Shown: positions 8,687 to 19,147, counted from the stretch's first letter. The stretch is 21,044 nucleotides of DNA from Priapulus caudatus (GCF_000485595.1 NW_014579011.1:1-21044); one strand, 5' to 3'. Program-made: numbers and translations. Notes: generated by a model not told the origin, from the sequence alone.

Positions 8687-9659
8687 TGTAAACACGCACA
8701 CCACTGGGCGCAGCCACATTGGATCATACTGCTGCTGCCGCGTCGGCGAAAACGAGAATATTCACTTATAAATGAGTTGCCTGCGATGATGCAATAATCG
8801 TACCGGCCACGGGCGTTACACCACCCGGTGAGTCATGCACGGTACGGCCAGGCACAGCGATTGCACCACCGGTCGAAATCGGCGGGCTGGCTGAGTATAT
8901 AAGGCGCACAGAATCGCAGCTAGAGGCAGTTATTTTCAGGTCTAGGAAGAAGAGGAGGAAGAAGGAGAAGAAGCAGCCGAGAACGAAGAGAAAGAGCTAG
9001 AGGCAGTTTTAGGTACAGGTCCAGGAAGGAGGAAGAAGAAGAAGAAGAGGACGAAGACGAAGGAAAGGAGGGAGAGAGAAGCAGTCGAACGGAGAGAAAA
9101 AGGGAGCGAGTTGTTTTCAGGGATAGGTTATAGGTAGGAAAGCGAGAAGAGGGAGGAAACAAGAGAGAGAGCGAACGGCAGCGTTGTAGCGAGAGGATAA
9201 ACGCACAGGTTTTTCAGGTAGGTGTAAACCAGAGCCGAACAGGGGAGGGGAATAAAAACGGGCGAAGAACGGCATTCTGGTAGAGCTGGGAGCGACTGCG
9301 AGGGAGACACCTGCGAGACTGTGTGGATCCACGCAAGGCAAGGACGAACGGGAGGGAAGCAGACGGAGCCGGCGACACGTAGATATTAGACGGGATCAAT
9401 AAAACTATTAAAAGGGCCGCTGCATATACGAATGCAGGGGAATCCTTTGTACATTAGTAACCCGAAATAAAAGCTATAGCACCGTATCGTTAACCGCATC
9501 TCACCGTGTTCTGTTCATCTGTTCACCTGTTATCGGCTACGTGTCATCACCGTCCTGCCTTAATACACCGACAGGAGCAGACTCTGAATCCTACTACTGG
9601 ACACGCGTTGTGAACTAACGTCTGTCGAACCGTAGTCGTCTACCCTAGAGGCACTACAG
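8687..9659 (+). mobile_element. Probable 5' LTR of a Ty3/gypsy element (start uncertain)
   Basis: The right boundary is supported: ...GGCACTACA at 9659, six bases before a primer binding site. Inside are a TATA box (TATATAAG, 8896-8903), two AATAAA signals (about 9399 and 9467) in the right order for U3-R-U5, and a 240-bp almost pure purine tract (8935-9175) that contains a partial duplication starting AGCTAGAGGCAGTT (8920 and 8995). The left boundary is not certain; TGTA at 8687 is the best candidate because it pairs with the terminal TACA. No 3' LTR copy is found in the window, so identity between LTRs cannot confirm the ends. Confidence 0.55.
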
Positions 9660-9665
9660 GTAAAA

Positions 9666-9683
9666 TGGGGGCTCGTCCTGGAT
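9666..9683 (+). promoter_or_regulatory. Retroelement primer binding site, tRNA-Pro type
   Basis: TGGGGGCTCGTCCTGGAT matches the classic 18-base tRNA-Pro primer binding site of retroviral-type elements at 17 of 18 positions (T for G at the 14th base). It lies six bases after the proposed LTR end and fixes the plus-strand orientation of the element. tRNA-Pro would prime minus-strand DNA synthesis here. Confidence 0.8.
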
Positions 9684-9689
9684 CGTTCG

Positions 9690-11206
9690 CCATGAAGGAG
9701 TAGCAACCGCAGGATGTACAGTGATATAGACGGATAGTGAAGACAGAGGATAAAAATATGTCGAGTTTTAAAGAGAATACGCGGAGTTTCTGACGCCGCG
9801 GAGATTCGACGTGGTGAGGTGGAATGCGTGCAGCGGCCAGGGAGGCGAATGAGTCATCAACACAGTGCTGTGAACGAGGGAGTATGGGTGAGTCCATTAT
9901 TTTCGACGGGACAGGTACCGACGACCATTCCCGATTGGCGTATCCACCCGGAGAGAGGTTTCTAGGGACAGGGAGATATTTCAGGAGGCAGCCAGGGATT
10001 ATAGGGAGAAGATAGCAGGATCAGGAAAAGGATTACAGGAAAGCGGGGAAGAATATGAACAGGAAAGGGGACCGAGAGACCACACACCCCTACCCCACGC
10101 TGGAGTAAGCCGGGAAAGCATACAGGGAAACTGGGGAAGTACGAGCGAACGGCACGGCAGCATTCTGAAAGAGAGAGAGAACGGTAGTATGAATTCGGAT
10201 TTTTGCACTTGACAGGAAAGCAGAATTTCACAGCCTGCAGGAGATACGACTACGCGTTAGGGATATGCCGTACACCCGGAGGGAGTCGATGCAGTACCTG
10301 CTGTTAGCACGTGAGAGAAGTCCGTGGAGCCGTACACCTGTAAAAGAACGAAAGCCTCCGAACTTTAGCCGGGGAGATGGAATCGCCTTGAAGCACTTCC
10401 TGATAAAGTTTGAGATGACGGCTAGTTACAATCAGTGGCCGGAGGATGGATGGGGAATTCAATTAGGGATTATGCTTAGAAGGTGCGGCTCTGGGGTAGC
10501 GATAGAAGATGCCACGATCACAGCGTGCTGATTACGACAGGATGGTTTGCCTGTTTGCAACGCAGGTTCGATCCGGTAGAGCGCATCCACGTTTATCGGA
10601 GTGAGCTACGCCGTAGGAGCAGGAGGCCTGGCGAGACGCTGGAGCAATTTGGAGCGGTGATGCGGCAGCTGTTTTCGCAGGCGTATCCTGGCATGATAGG
10701 TCATCAGACAGAGCAGATCCTGATAGATAGGTACCTGGACGGAATAGGAGATGCAGAGACACAACGTTACCGCACTCTTGCAGGGACCAAGCACACTAGA
10801 CGAGGCGGTAACTCGGGTGGCACAGTATGAGGCAGTTACAAGGGAGACAGTAAATCGTAGAAAACCGCCACCAGGTTGAGGCACTTATATACGAGCTGCA
10901 ATGCAACGAGAGGATCCAGTGTCGAGTCTACGGGAAAAGGTGCGAGGCCTGAGACAGGAAATGGGTAGGATCCTGAAGGGCATTGAAGGTCAAAGGTCAG
11001 GGGCAAGGATGCAGAGTGCACCATTCAGCGGAATGGCAAAGCCTCCACTGGATAGGGCAAGAACAGCTGACCTCGAATGTTATTTTTGCAGAAGAACGGG
11101 ACACATGCAGAGAGATTGCCCGCAACGATTGCAAGGCGGCAATGTTTCAGATAATCGCACGCAACGGACGGGAGCTGCCGAGAGGAGACAGCAACCGTTA
11201 AACTAG
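9690..11206 (+). pseudogene. Ty3/gypsy gag remnant with CCHC zinc knuckle
   Basis: Gag forms the particle that packages retrotransposon RNA. The region from the primer binding site to ~10260 lacks a long frame. From 10265 a capsid-like stretch contains FLIKFEMTASYNQWPEDGW, interrupted near 10531. A second frame (10483-10830) has the capsid-type RRRSRRPGETLEQFG followed by a YPG segment. A third frame (10901-11206) ends in the zinc knuckle CYFCRRTGHMQRDC (11078-11119; C-X2-C-X4-H-X4-C) used for RNA binding. At least two frameshifts and several stops make it non-functional. The order LTR, primer site, capsid, knuckle, protease is typical for Ty3/gypsy. Confidence 0.82.
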
Positions 11207-11440
11207 GACGGGCTAGGAGAAGAGTCGGTAGCCTGGCCATAGTAAGCCGATTGAGGGGAGCTACACACGATCTACTGGTTTCACACTCTCTCAGAAGGGC
11301 AGATAGAGAAGGCGAGGATACAGGGAAACACGTAGAGATTAAATAGCGATAAATAGAGACAATAGTTCAGGCAAGGCTGAGCCACACGGATACCTATCAT
11401 CTCCGTGGCACCACTGCAGTGTCATCCCACGTGGGTGATA

Positions 11441-11570
11441 CCTGTGAAAGTAGAGGGATGTGAAATGAACTTTCTAATCGACAGTGGAGCAAGTACGTCG
11501 CTGATACATTAGGATAGGTTCGATGACATCAAAGCACGTACACGGGCTACAGCTGATAACGAGAAAGAGA
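11441..11570 (+). pseudogene. Retroelement aspartic protease remnant
   Basis: A plus-strand frame reads FLIDSGASTSLI with the catalytic DSGA(S) motif at 11480-11494, followed three codons later by an in-frame TAG (11510-11512). It lies between the gag zinc knuckle and the RT, the expected place for the gypsy protease that matures Gag-Pol. The flap and second-half motifs are not recognisable beyond the stop. Sequence between 11570 and 12240 gives no clear domain and is full of stops. Confidence 0.75.
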
Positions 11571-12239
11571 GATCTTGAAGATGGCGAACGGCGAAGCAAT
11601 CGATAGTCCTGAGAGAGACTGTTGTCCGTCTAGAAATCGCCGATCATACCTACAATAGAAAAACAATTGTTATTGCACATTTAGAGGATTTAGATGGATT
11701 TTGGGACTCGACTTCTCGTCCCGAACAATGCTATCCTGACCATGACTACAGGAATGCTATCACTTGACGGAAAGAAATTCGAAGGATTTTGGACAGGAGA
11801 GAATGGCCAGACCAGTATACGTGGATGAGACGACGATGCTGAAGCCAGGAAGAGATACAGAATCCCTGGATGGACTTATGCAGACGATAAGGTATCCAGA
11901 GGGAAGCAGTAAAGCTAATGCCTATCCCAGAATTTCAGAAGCTCGAGACACAGGGATTCGGATGGAGCAGACGGTGTTTCCCGAGGGATGTGAGGAAGGT
12001 ACCATTGTTTATCTCCCACACAGAGAATAGGGCTACCCTGTTGGTGGAGGATCAGCAAGTGTGGAACTCAAACCAGTGAAGGAGAGTGAGACGCAGCAGG
12101 ACAGCAGTTGGTGGAGCGTTCTGAACGGCATGGCACCGGCCTAAGTTAGCTGAACCACCTACAGAATCTGGCTGGATAGGGTGGATAAAAAACTTGCAGC
12201 GCGAAGCAGCGAAGTAAAGTCGGCCTGAGACACTACATA

Positions 12240-13190
12240 GCTATCGAGATATCTTCGCGGGGCGGGAGATGGTCTCGGCGGAGGACGAATATCGTGAAGC
12301 ATAAATAAATGTAGGTGATGCGCGACCAATAAAGCAGCCGCCGCGTCGAGTTCCGTTCCACCGGCAGGCGGATATGGATAAAGAGATAGAGCCGGACCAT
12401 TTGGTCGCGAAGAGACGAGTCATCGAACCAGGGAGCGGAGCTTGGGCTTCACCGGTCGTGTAGTGGCCAAGAAAGGATGGAAGCGTCCGATTTTGTATCG
12501 ACTACCGAAGGGTTAACCGCGTAGTTCGAAAGGACGTTCCCTCTCCCCAGAATGGACGACCTACTTGACGCGTTGGGCGGAGCGTACTGGTTCGCCACAT
12601 TAGATTTAGCAGCAGGCTACTGGCAGGTAGAGATGGACGAGAAGTCGAAGGATGTCACAGGATTCTCCACGAAGGACGCTTTGTGGCGTTTCAGGGGTGA
12701 TCCGTTCGAATTGTGCGACGCCAACGGCGACCTTTTCAGCGACTAATGGGTAGTGGTCCTGCGAGGCTTGCTTAGGCCGGAAATGCTTAGTTTACCTGGA
12801 TGACATCATCATCTTTGGAAAGACGTTCGAGGAGATGCTCGAGAATCTTAGAGACGTCTTCGACCGGCTGAGAGCAGCAAATCTAAAATTAAGCCAGCAA
12901 AATGCCATGTATTTCGCGACGACAGTTAAATATCTTAGGACACATAGTGACGGGAGGAGGATTAGAATGTGACCCAGCCAAAATAGAAGCAGTAGCAACT
13001 TGGCCGACACCACAATCAGTGAGGGAGACTCGGAGTTTTCTAGGACTCGCGTCGTATTACAGGCGATTCATAACTGGATTTTCTACGATAGCAGCGCCTC
13101 TATCAGAGTTGACGAAAAAGGGAGTTAAATTTAGCGTGGGAGAGGACGAGGAAAGAGCGTTCGCGGCCAGCTCAAGCGATCGCTGACCTC
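12240..13190 (+). pseudogene. Ty3/gypsy reverse transcriptase remnant
   Basis: RT blocks appear in the right order in shifting frames: a DARPIKQPPRRVPFH-like lead-in (about 12317-12362), then VIEPGSGAWASPVV, a KDGSVRF-like block and a DYRRVN block (about 12420-12515). At 12552-12746 come the motif-A region ATLDLAAGYWQVEMD and a TGFST block. The catalytic YLDDIIIFG is at 12793-12819. The thumb/connection region [39 protein letters not shown] ends at 13186. Frameshifts lie near 12475-12550, 12660-12790 and 12900, so the enzyme cannot be made. The motifs place it in Ty3/gypsy rather than BEL/Pao or copia. Confidence 0.92.
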
Positions 13191-13666
13191 GGCGCCGATT
13201 TTAGCTTACCCGACATCAGAGGACCAATTCATACTGGATACAGATGCAAGCAATACAGGCTTAGGAGCTGTGCTATCGCAGGTGCAGAATGGCGAAGAGA
13301 AGGTCGTAGCATACCCAGTCGGACGCTGAACAAAGCGCAGGCGAGATACTGTACAACCAAGAAAGAATTGTTAGCCGTAGTGGTATTCGTCAAACAGTAC
13401 CACCATTATCTGTGGGGGAGGCCATTCAAAATAAGAACGGATCATGCATCGTTGACTTGGTTGGTCAATTTCAGGGAACCGGAAGGGATGTAGCGCGATG
13501 GATAGCATTATTAGATACATACGACTTTGAAATCGAACATCGGAAAGGACAGCATCACCAGAATGCGGATGCATTGTCACGTAAGACAGTAGGGAAATGC
13601 CCGAACGAGGACTGCCCAGACCACAGGCATGGAATTGCTATTTCCTGTTTCATTAACACACAATGA
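13191..13666 (+). pseudogene. Ty3/gypsy RNase H remnant; element ends before integrase
   Basis: The RNase H domain starts with a PILAYP-like segment and ILDTDASNTGLGAVLSQ (DTDAS at 13237-13251, containing a catalytic Asp). After a stop at about 13327 it continues in other frames with KELLAVV-like, RTDHASL-like, WIALLDTYDFEIEHRKG and NADALSRK (near 13560-13580), the usual RNase H ending. The last frame stops at 13664. No HHCC or DDE integrase motif follows, and repeat sequence begins within about 100 bp. The 3' part of the element, including integrase and the 3' LTR, has been lost. Confidence 0.9.
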
Positions 13667-13902
13667 AGGAAGGGTTCCAGTCTGGAAGAAGGAGCCGAGA
13701 GCATGAGAGTGAGGATGGAAGAGAATATCAATACTTGTGTGTGTGGGGGGGGGGGGAGAAATTCAAACAATGGTGAGAGGGTATGAAAACAATGGTGAGG
13801 AGAAACGAAAAGAATACTGGCGAGGAATAGAAACAATGGTGTAAAGCGATGCAAACAATGGTAGGAGAATACTGTTTTACGTCGCGCGAGATTCAAACAG
13901 TG
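13667..13902. repeat. Degenerate AAACAATGGTG short tandem repeat and poly(G)
   Basis: A (GT)4-G13 run at 13737-13755 is followed by four imperfect copies of AAACAATGGTG(A/T)GG-like units, about 20-40 bp apart, between 13767 and 13866. The last unit starts the longer duplicated sequence (13852 onward) that recurs at 16656. Confidence 0.7.
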
Positions 13903-15388
13903 TGTATAGCGGTGGCACCGGACCCTCGGGTTCTAGCAGGGTGGCTCCTCCTGCGGAACCGGAGTGTGGGTGATCCATGTTTGTAATTGTATAATTATTT
14001 TGTGATGTCTGCTGTTTATTAGTGTGGCGTTTCGTGGTGTTTTGCCGGCTCATAAATTAACGATGTAGATAGTCGAGTCCCTACATGGGGGCAGCCATGT
14101 TGGGTTAGCCACTTCCTCTAGCGGCCTTGAGTGGCGCGGGCCGTGTGAACAGCTAGAGAGTGCCGTGTGGAAACACGGTACGCAGTTCTGCGCGGGAATT
14201 GGTTGAGGGAGGACTATATAGTGTTGCAGTTCGTCCCGGTAGCCGAGTGAGGGAGGACTCGTCAGGTTGTATGTGTAGCCACGTCCACTCCGTGCGTATG
14301 CATGCTGTGGAGTGGCCCGTGAGCTGTGTGTGTGGCGGTTACGGTGACAATTAGCGTACGAGTACCCGTCGTGAGGTACTGTATGGCTCACGGGCGTTTG
14401 GGCGTGGCTCTTGTCTCATGGGTGAGAGAGACAGGCGCGTCGGTTAATTGGTGAGTAGGCGCTGTCGTATTGTCCCATCGTTGTGGGGTGAGTACTAGTA
14501 GTAGTCGAATATTAAATGGGTTGGTTTAATATTCCTAGACTAGAGTACGGGTATTGAGGAGTATTAACTCTCGTGCACGGCTGTACGGGAGGAGAGGCCG
14601 CCGGTTACTGTAGGCCTTGGCCCGGCTGCGTTCGTAGTTCATTCTATTTGTTTAACCTCTGTGCTTACCCGGGGTGTGCACTTGTTATTCAACGTAACGT
14701 ATAAGGCCGGCAGGCAGGGGTGGGGTTACCCCGTTGTAGTGTCTGTGGTGTGTGTCGCCCCTCGTCTGGCATGGTTGACTAACTCTACGACGCACCGAAC
14801 CGGAACACGGCGGAACAGGTTATTGCGAGAGCGCAGTAGCCTTGAAGCGCTCGAGTGGCTAGCAGGGTCCGGGTGGTGACGATACGGCCAGTTTCAACGC
14901 CTCCGGGCACAGCAGGTGAGTGAGAAGCACTAAGGTTGTTGCTAGTCACTAAGTGTCGACCGGTGGCGCCATCGGGTGTCGCCGGGAGACACGAAACGCT
15001 ACAGGCGAATAACATACTGGTTTAGGTGCAAAACGAACTCAACAATGCAAGAGAAACGAGAAGGAATGCGCGGTTTTACGCAGCGATGAATACAATCGGG
15101 AATGACACACAGAATACTCGCGTAAATGGAGATTCTAACAAGGATGGGACAGAACACTGTTTTGCTTTACCTAACACTGCATCCCTTCCTCCCTGGCTCA
15201 ATGCCTGCCTCCATGTATGTTTGTATGTCTGTCTGCTTTTCTGTCTATCTGTCTCCCTGCATGCCTGCTTACCGGGCTATTTGCCTGCCTGCCTGCCTGC
15301 TTGCCTTCACATACTTGGGTAATCATATAATTATAACGTAGTATAATGGCTATACTGTCAGCAACGCGCCCGCCGAGAGACCGGTCAC
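13852..15388. repeat. Direct duplication copy A (interrupted by 1.1-kb insertion)
   Basis: Outer parts 13852-13902 and 15008-15388 together match 16656-17096 in the same orientation. Matching landmarks include ACTGTTTTACGTCGCG, AGGTGCAAAACGAACTCAAC, GAGATTCTAACAAGGATG, a degenerate TGCC/TGTC stretch, and the tail ATAATTATAACGTAGTATAA up to GACCGGTCAC. The poly-(CCTG) part differs between copies in length and sequence. Copy A is split by the solo-LTR-like segment 13903-15003. No coding function is evident. It may be a dispersed repeat family or a local segmental duplication. Confidence 0.9.
13903..15003 (+). mobile_element. Solo-LTR-like insertion (~1.1 kb)
   Basis: The homologous site at 16704/16705 is uninterrupted, so 13903-15007 is an insertion of 1105 bp into copy A. 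It begins TGTATAGCG and ends CGCTACA, i.e. TG...CA with imperfect terminal inverted repeats, and is followed by GGCG, which would be a diverged 4-bp target duplication of AGTG (two transitions). There is no coding capacity. A TATATAG box lies near 14215-14221 and a small hairpin (CCGTGT/ACACGG) near 14162-14177. These are the traits of a solo LTR left by LTR-LTR recombination. It does not visibly match the gypsy LTR at 8687-9659, so it belongs to another family. Orientation is assumed from the TATA-like box. Confidence 0.7.
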
Positions 15389-16655
15389 ATAGATTGTATT
15401 GTGTGTATTGTGCATTAGTCTGTGATACGGTGGTGTGGATGATCGTTTTGCATGTAAAAAATAAATGTATAGCCGTTTAATAGAGCAAAATCTACTTGAA
15501 GACTAACATTTGACCTTCTAGATTCAGGAATGTATAATTAAACTCCAGTCCAAATATTAGAATTAACGATAGAGACGTTTCAATGTTACAACGTTACACA
15601 TCCACGGTCGGTTACCACAACCAGACTTAGTGTACCGCTTCATTCGCTGGGCGGCGCCACCATTCAATTGCATTACACTATTTTGGCGTTTCTATTCGTC
15701 CAGTCTGTGTATAATCGTTTCATTTCTATGTATTAATTCTACCCTAAACTTGTGCCCTAACATTGATTGTGTATTTACTTATTAAATAAGCGAAAACACC
15801 GAGTCACTAGCAGCTAGTATACTAGGCCCAGTAAAGTTTGTTATGCACATATTTTTGCTGTTGGCGACACATTGCTATATACCTGCATGGCGCAAATTTA
15901 TATATCGCAAGGGTGCGTATCTGTCCCCTCTTACGTAAAAATGGTTGCCAGACTCACGCGGGTGATAGTGCAAACGCGCAGATCATCTGATACTAGGCAG
16001 GTTGGCCGGCAGCTGCAGAGGCCTGATAGTGTATACCCAGCTTAAGGTCAATTGGAAATTTTGGTTCAGTCTGTGTTTAATGTTAAAGTTAGTGTTCATT
16101 GCCTAGTTTACTACGACAGATACCACATGCACAAAGCCACCGCTGTCTTCAAGAATTCAGCTGCAGTTACTTTATGAGTTGATGATGGCTATTATTGAAA
16201 GTTTTAATGTTCTTATGATATTTTGCAAGCACACATGTATCTGTGCTGGTATTCACTGCACTCTGAAAATTTATAAGCAGAACAATAAAAAATAAGAAAG
16301 ATAGCAGCAGCAGGTTCTTGAGTGTCTGTACCTGTATTTTCGCAGTTACTGTTTTGTATAATGCTGCATTTAATCGGTTGCATGTATGGCTGATCAATTT
16401 TATATTATCGAATTTATGATACAAGAAGGTAGCTCGAACGTTTCCCTATGCGTCGTACACATACATGCGTGCATGCAGCACAACACGACTAAGGTACAAG
16501 ATAAGACAACGCTAAGACAATTTGCTTGTATACATTCTCATTTATTCGCAGAACTAACCCGCGTACTGACAATGGCAAGGCGTCTTATACACACACTGCA
16601 GCCTACAACAGTGGCTCCATCTCTCGTCCAGTAGAACAAACTTTGCACTGGCGCT
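15389..16655. other. Intergenic DNA, no recognisable gene
   Basis: About 1.27 kb of AT-rich sequence. Short frames on both strands have no motifs. The only structure noted is weak resemblance of 15560-15680 to 5487-5600. Confidence 0.5.
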
Positions 16656-17096
16656 CAAACAATGGTTGGAGAATACTGTTTTACGTCGCGAGATTCAAAC
16701 AGTGAATAACATACTGGTTTATAGGTGCAAAACGAACTCAACAATGCAAGAGAAACGAGAAGGAATGCGCGGTTTTACGCAGCGATGAATACAATCGGGA
16801 ATGGCACACAGAATACTGGCGTAAATGGAGATTCTAACAAGGATGCATGGGACAGAACACTGTTTTGCTTTCCCGAACGCTGCCCTTCCCTTCCTCCCTT
16901 GCGCGCAATGCCTGGCCTCCATGGTAATGTTTTGTACCCTGTCTATCTTGTTCCCTGCATGGGCCTCTTACCGGGCTATTTGCCTGTCCTGCCTGCCTGC
17001 CTGCCTGCTTGCCTTCACATACTTGGGTAATCATATAATTATAACGTAGTATAATGGCTATACCGTCAGCAACGCGCCCGCCGAGAGACCGGTCAC
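16656..17096. repeat. Direct duplication copy B (empty site)
   Basis: Uninterrupted copy of the sequence in copy A (13852-15388). The junction AGTG|AATAAC at 16701-16710 is the pre-insertion site for the solo-LTR-like element. It ends with GACCGGTCAC at 17096, where similarity to copy A (15388) stops abruptly. Short frames beginning at the same relative ATG in both copies have diverged C-termini and no known domain. Confidence 0.9.
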
Positions 17097-17335
17097 CTAT
17101 CGTACGCGACCCGGGAGCTCCGCGCGCCGGGCCGCTACCCGAGGCCACTCTACCTAGAGCTGCCAGCATCAGGCCGCAGAACGTCGCACGGAGACCCGTG
17201 GTTCTTACGATCAGGGTAGAGGACGAAACGACGCGTCGCTCTCTCACGGCGGACGCCCATCGCTGCGCGAACGCGCGGCTGGTAGCGGCCCAGAGGGGGA
17301 GCCACCGCGGCGTCCGTCCGCGGTGTCATAAATAA
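17054..17335 (+). CDS. Weak candidate small ORF, Pro/Arg-rich, followed by poly(A) signals
   Basis: A 93-codon plus-strand frame in GC-rich sequence. It has no recognised domain: it is Pro/Arg/Ala-rich with one segment VLTIRVEDETTRRSL. The stop overlaps AATAAAAAATAAA (17331-17343), and an 8-bp perfect hairpin CACCGCGG/CCGCGGTG (17303-17325) precedes it. The ATG lies inside duplication copy B and is also present in copy A, but the frame downstream of 17096 is unique. High GC alone can produce such frames on both strands (a longer one runs antisense), so this may be the 3' tail of an unknown transposon or chance. Confidence 0.2.
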   Translation: MAIPSATRPPRDRSPIVRDPGAPRAGPLPEATLPRAASIRPQNVARRPVVLTIRVEDETTRRSLTADAHRCANARLVAAQRGSHRGVRPRCHK

Positions 17336-17459
17336 AAAATAAACTCCCTAGTACCTACTCGCTACACGCTACGTCTACATGGCATCCTCAGCGTTATCAT
17401 ATCACACACGACACACAAACTAGCGCGTCGTCGGGACCTCAGGAAAAAGCGACAAGGTG

Positions 17460-17473
17460 GCGCCATCTACTGT
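17460..17473 (+). promoter_or_regulatory. CTCF-like motif
   Basis: GCGCCATCTACTGT matches the bilaterian CTCF core SYGCCMYCTRSTGG at 13 of 14 positions (last base T). Confidence 0.4.
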
Positions 17474-17574
17474 ATGTATCCGGCAACTTCCTCGCGCAAA
17501 AGGCAAATTTAACGTGGAAATTCTCAACATTGAAGTAACTAGTATGCTATATATATGCACTCCTGTTTGTGTTA

Positions 17575-17709
17575 ACATGTATATGTGTGCATGTGCGTGT
17601 GTGTGTGTGTGTCTGTGTGCGTGTGTGTGCACGTGTGCGTGCACGGGCGTTTGTGTGTGGGTATGAGCGAGTGTCTGTGACTGTGTATATATATATATAT
17701 ATATATATT
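17575..17709. repeat. Compound GT then AT microsatellite
   Basis: A degenerate GT/GCGT run from about 17575 to 17670, a short spacer, then a pure (TA)n at 17684-17709. Confidence 0.92.
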
Positions 17710-17799
17710 ACCGAGTGCCTACTATACCACGAAACACGTGTGGTAGCTGGCAAGCAACTGTTTTCGCCTAAATGTACACGCCGAACAACACACATGCAA

Positions 17800-18150
17800 T
17801 TTAAACAGCAACATTACACTTGTAACATTGTAATGCTACAGCCTTAACAGGTCAAAGGAACACTTATAACATTGCAATCTAAAGCATGTAACATTGCAAC
17901 GCTACACTTGTAAATAATACTCTACCTGCAACATCGCAATGCCACACTGTTACCACGGCAACCCTACACCAGTAACACAGTTCACCGCTCTATTGTTGCT
18001 ACGGCAACACCACGCCAGTAACATTGCATGCCACTACAACACTGCATCGCTAACAGTCGTTACCACGGCAACGCCACGCGCGATAAACAGCGATGTTATG
18101 CTGTTACCACGGCAACGACACGCGCGTGCGACGCTGCAATGTTACCCGCT
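17800..18150. repeat. Degenerate minisatellite with X-box-like units
   Basis: Imperfect units resembling ACACTTGTAACATTGCAATG recur irregularly over ~350 bp. In the right half many become GTTACCACGGCAAC followed by GCCACGCG or a similar sequence. Left-half units such as GTAACATTGCAAC look like weakened versions of the same palindromic half-sites. No coding potential. Confidence 0.7.
17949..18116 (+). promoter_or_regulatory. Cluster of four RFX-type X-boxes
   Basis: Perfect matches to the X-box consensus GTNRCC-N(0-3)-RGYAAC at 17949-17962, 18059-18072 and 18103-18116 (all GTTACCACGGCAAC) and at 17995-18008 (GTTGCTACGGCAAC). Spacings of the starts are 46, 64 and 44 bp. X-boxes bind RFX winged-helix factors, which in animals control ciliary genes among others. 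The motifs lie in a minisatellite about 1 kb beyond the 3' end of glutamate synthase, so a regulatory target is not obvious. Function is inferred from motif identity only. Confidence 0.5.
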
Positions 18151-18570
18151 CGAAGCTGTCACTTGATGAGGGTCACTCCGTCCTCGCCTGCACGAACCAC
18201 AAACACTGTCGATAACCAATCGATCGATCATCGATCGTAACGGGTGAAATGCGGCGCGAGAATCGGCGCCCGTCTAGCTGCCTGACGCGCGCGCGCATGC
18301 GTGGCACCCCCGTATTGCATTGTGGGACGCATGCGGCCCCCTGTCTTCCCTGAGCGCTCGAAACACGGCCCTGATTGACGGACGGACGGACCGACTGACC
18401 GACCGTCCGACGGAGCGCCCAAGCTACGGCGGCGTCATGCCGACAATACACGTCTCCACCCATCGTCACACCTTCCTATCCCTGACCCACACCGCAGAGG
18501 GAAGGGTGGGGGGATTGGGTAAGGTTAAAGTGAAGGGTGTGGCGAGGTGAGGGGTGCAGTGGTACAGCAG

Positions 18571-18581
18571 AGAGAGAGAGA

Positions 18582-18623
<42 letters not shown>

Positions 18624-18658
18624 AAGAGAGAAAGAAAGAGCGAGAGAGAAAGAGGAAG
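18571..18658. repeat. GA microsatellite
   Basis: Nearly pure (GA)n with a few T and AA interruptions. Glu/Arg-rich frames across it are repeat translations. Confidence 0.95.
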
Positions 18659-18847
18659 TATTAGGGTCTACGGAGGAGGCACTAGGGTCAAAGCGAGGTC
18701 AGGGAGGAACCCGAGTGGTGCAGTAATGAGATATGCAATCTGGTGAGAGTAAGGGGAGAGGAAATTAAGGGGAATGGGAGAACGAGTGGTTACCGCAGGC
18801 GCGGAGCATGCTGTCGGCACGACGACGCACGAGACGTTGAGCTAGAG

Positions 18848-18990
18848 GCGCCATCTACTGGCGGGCGATAGATCTCGCGACGATCGCAGCCCGTCGCTCA
18901 GGGCCGTCATCCCGGCGACCGCCGCGCTGCCACCCAGTGGCCGCGCCTCGAAATAATACTACTTCGCCGCGTCGCAGCGCCCCCTGGCGG
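18848..18990 (+). promoter_or_regulatory. Three clustered CTCF-like motifs
   Basis: GCGCCATCTACTGG at 18848-18861 matches SYGCCMYCTRSTGG perfectly. CTGCCACCCAGTGG at 18927-18940 and GCGCCCCCTGGCGG at 18977-18990 each have one mismatch. All three are in the same orientation within 143 bp, inside a GC-rich segment just beyond the 3' end of the glutamate synthase coding region. CTCF binds such motifs as an architectural and insulator factor in bilaterians. Occupancy cannot be read from sequence. Confidence 0.5.
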
Positions 18991-19147
18991 AGCGTGCCGC
19001 GACCCGTTCGTTCCGTCCGTCCCTCTCCCGTTCCTCTCTTCACGGTCCTCCTCTCTCTCGCCTCGATCGCCGCCACCCCCGGGGGTGGGGGGGTGGAATC
19101 CGCCCGCCGGGGGAAGCAGCGCGCGCTCACGCAGGAGGTGCTGCCCT

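Noticed and set aside
10555-10590. GCAGGTTCGATCCGGTAG, like a tRNA T-arm
   Set aside because: No matching acceptor, D or anticodon arms around it, and it falls in the gag frame.
16834-17247. 137-codon minus-strand ORF
   Set aside because: It is antisense through the duplication and GC-rich DNA, with no domain and low-complexity composition.
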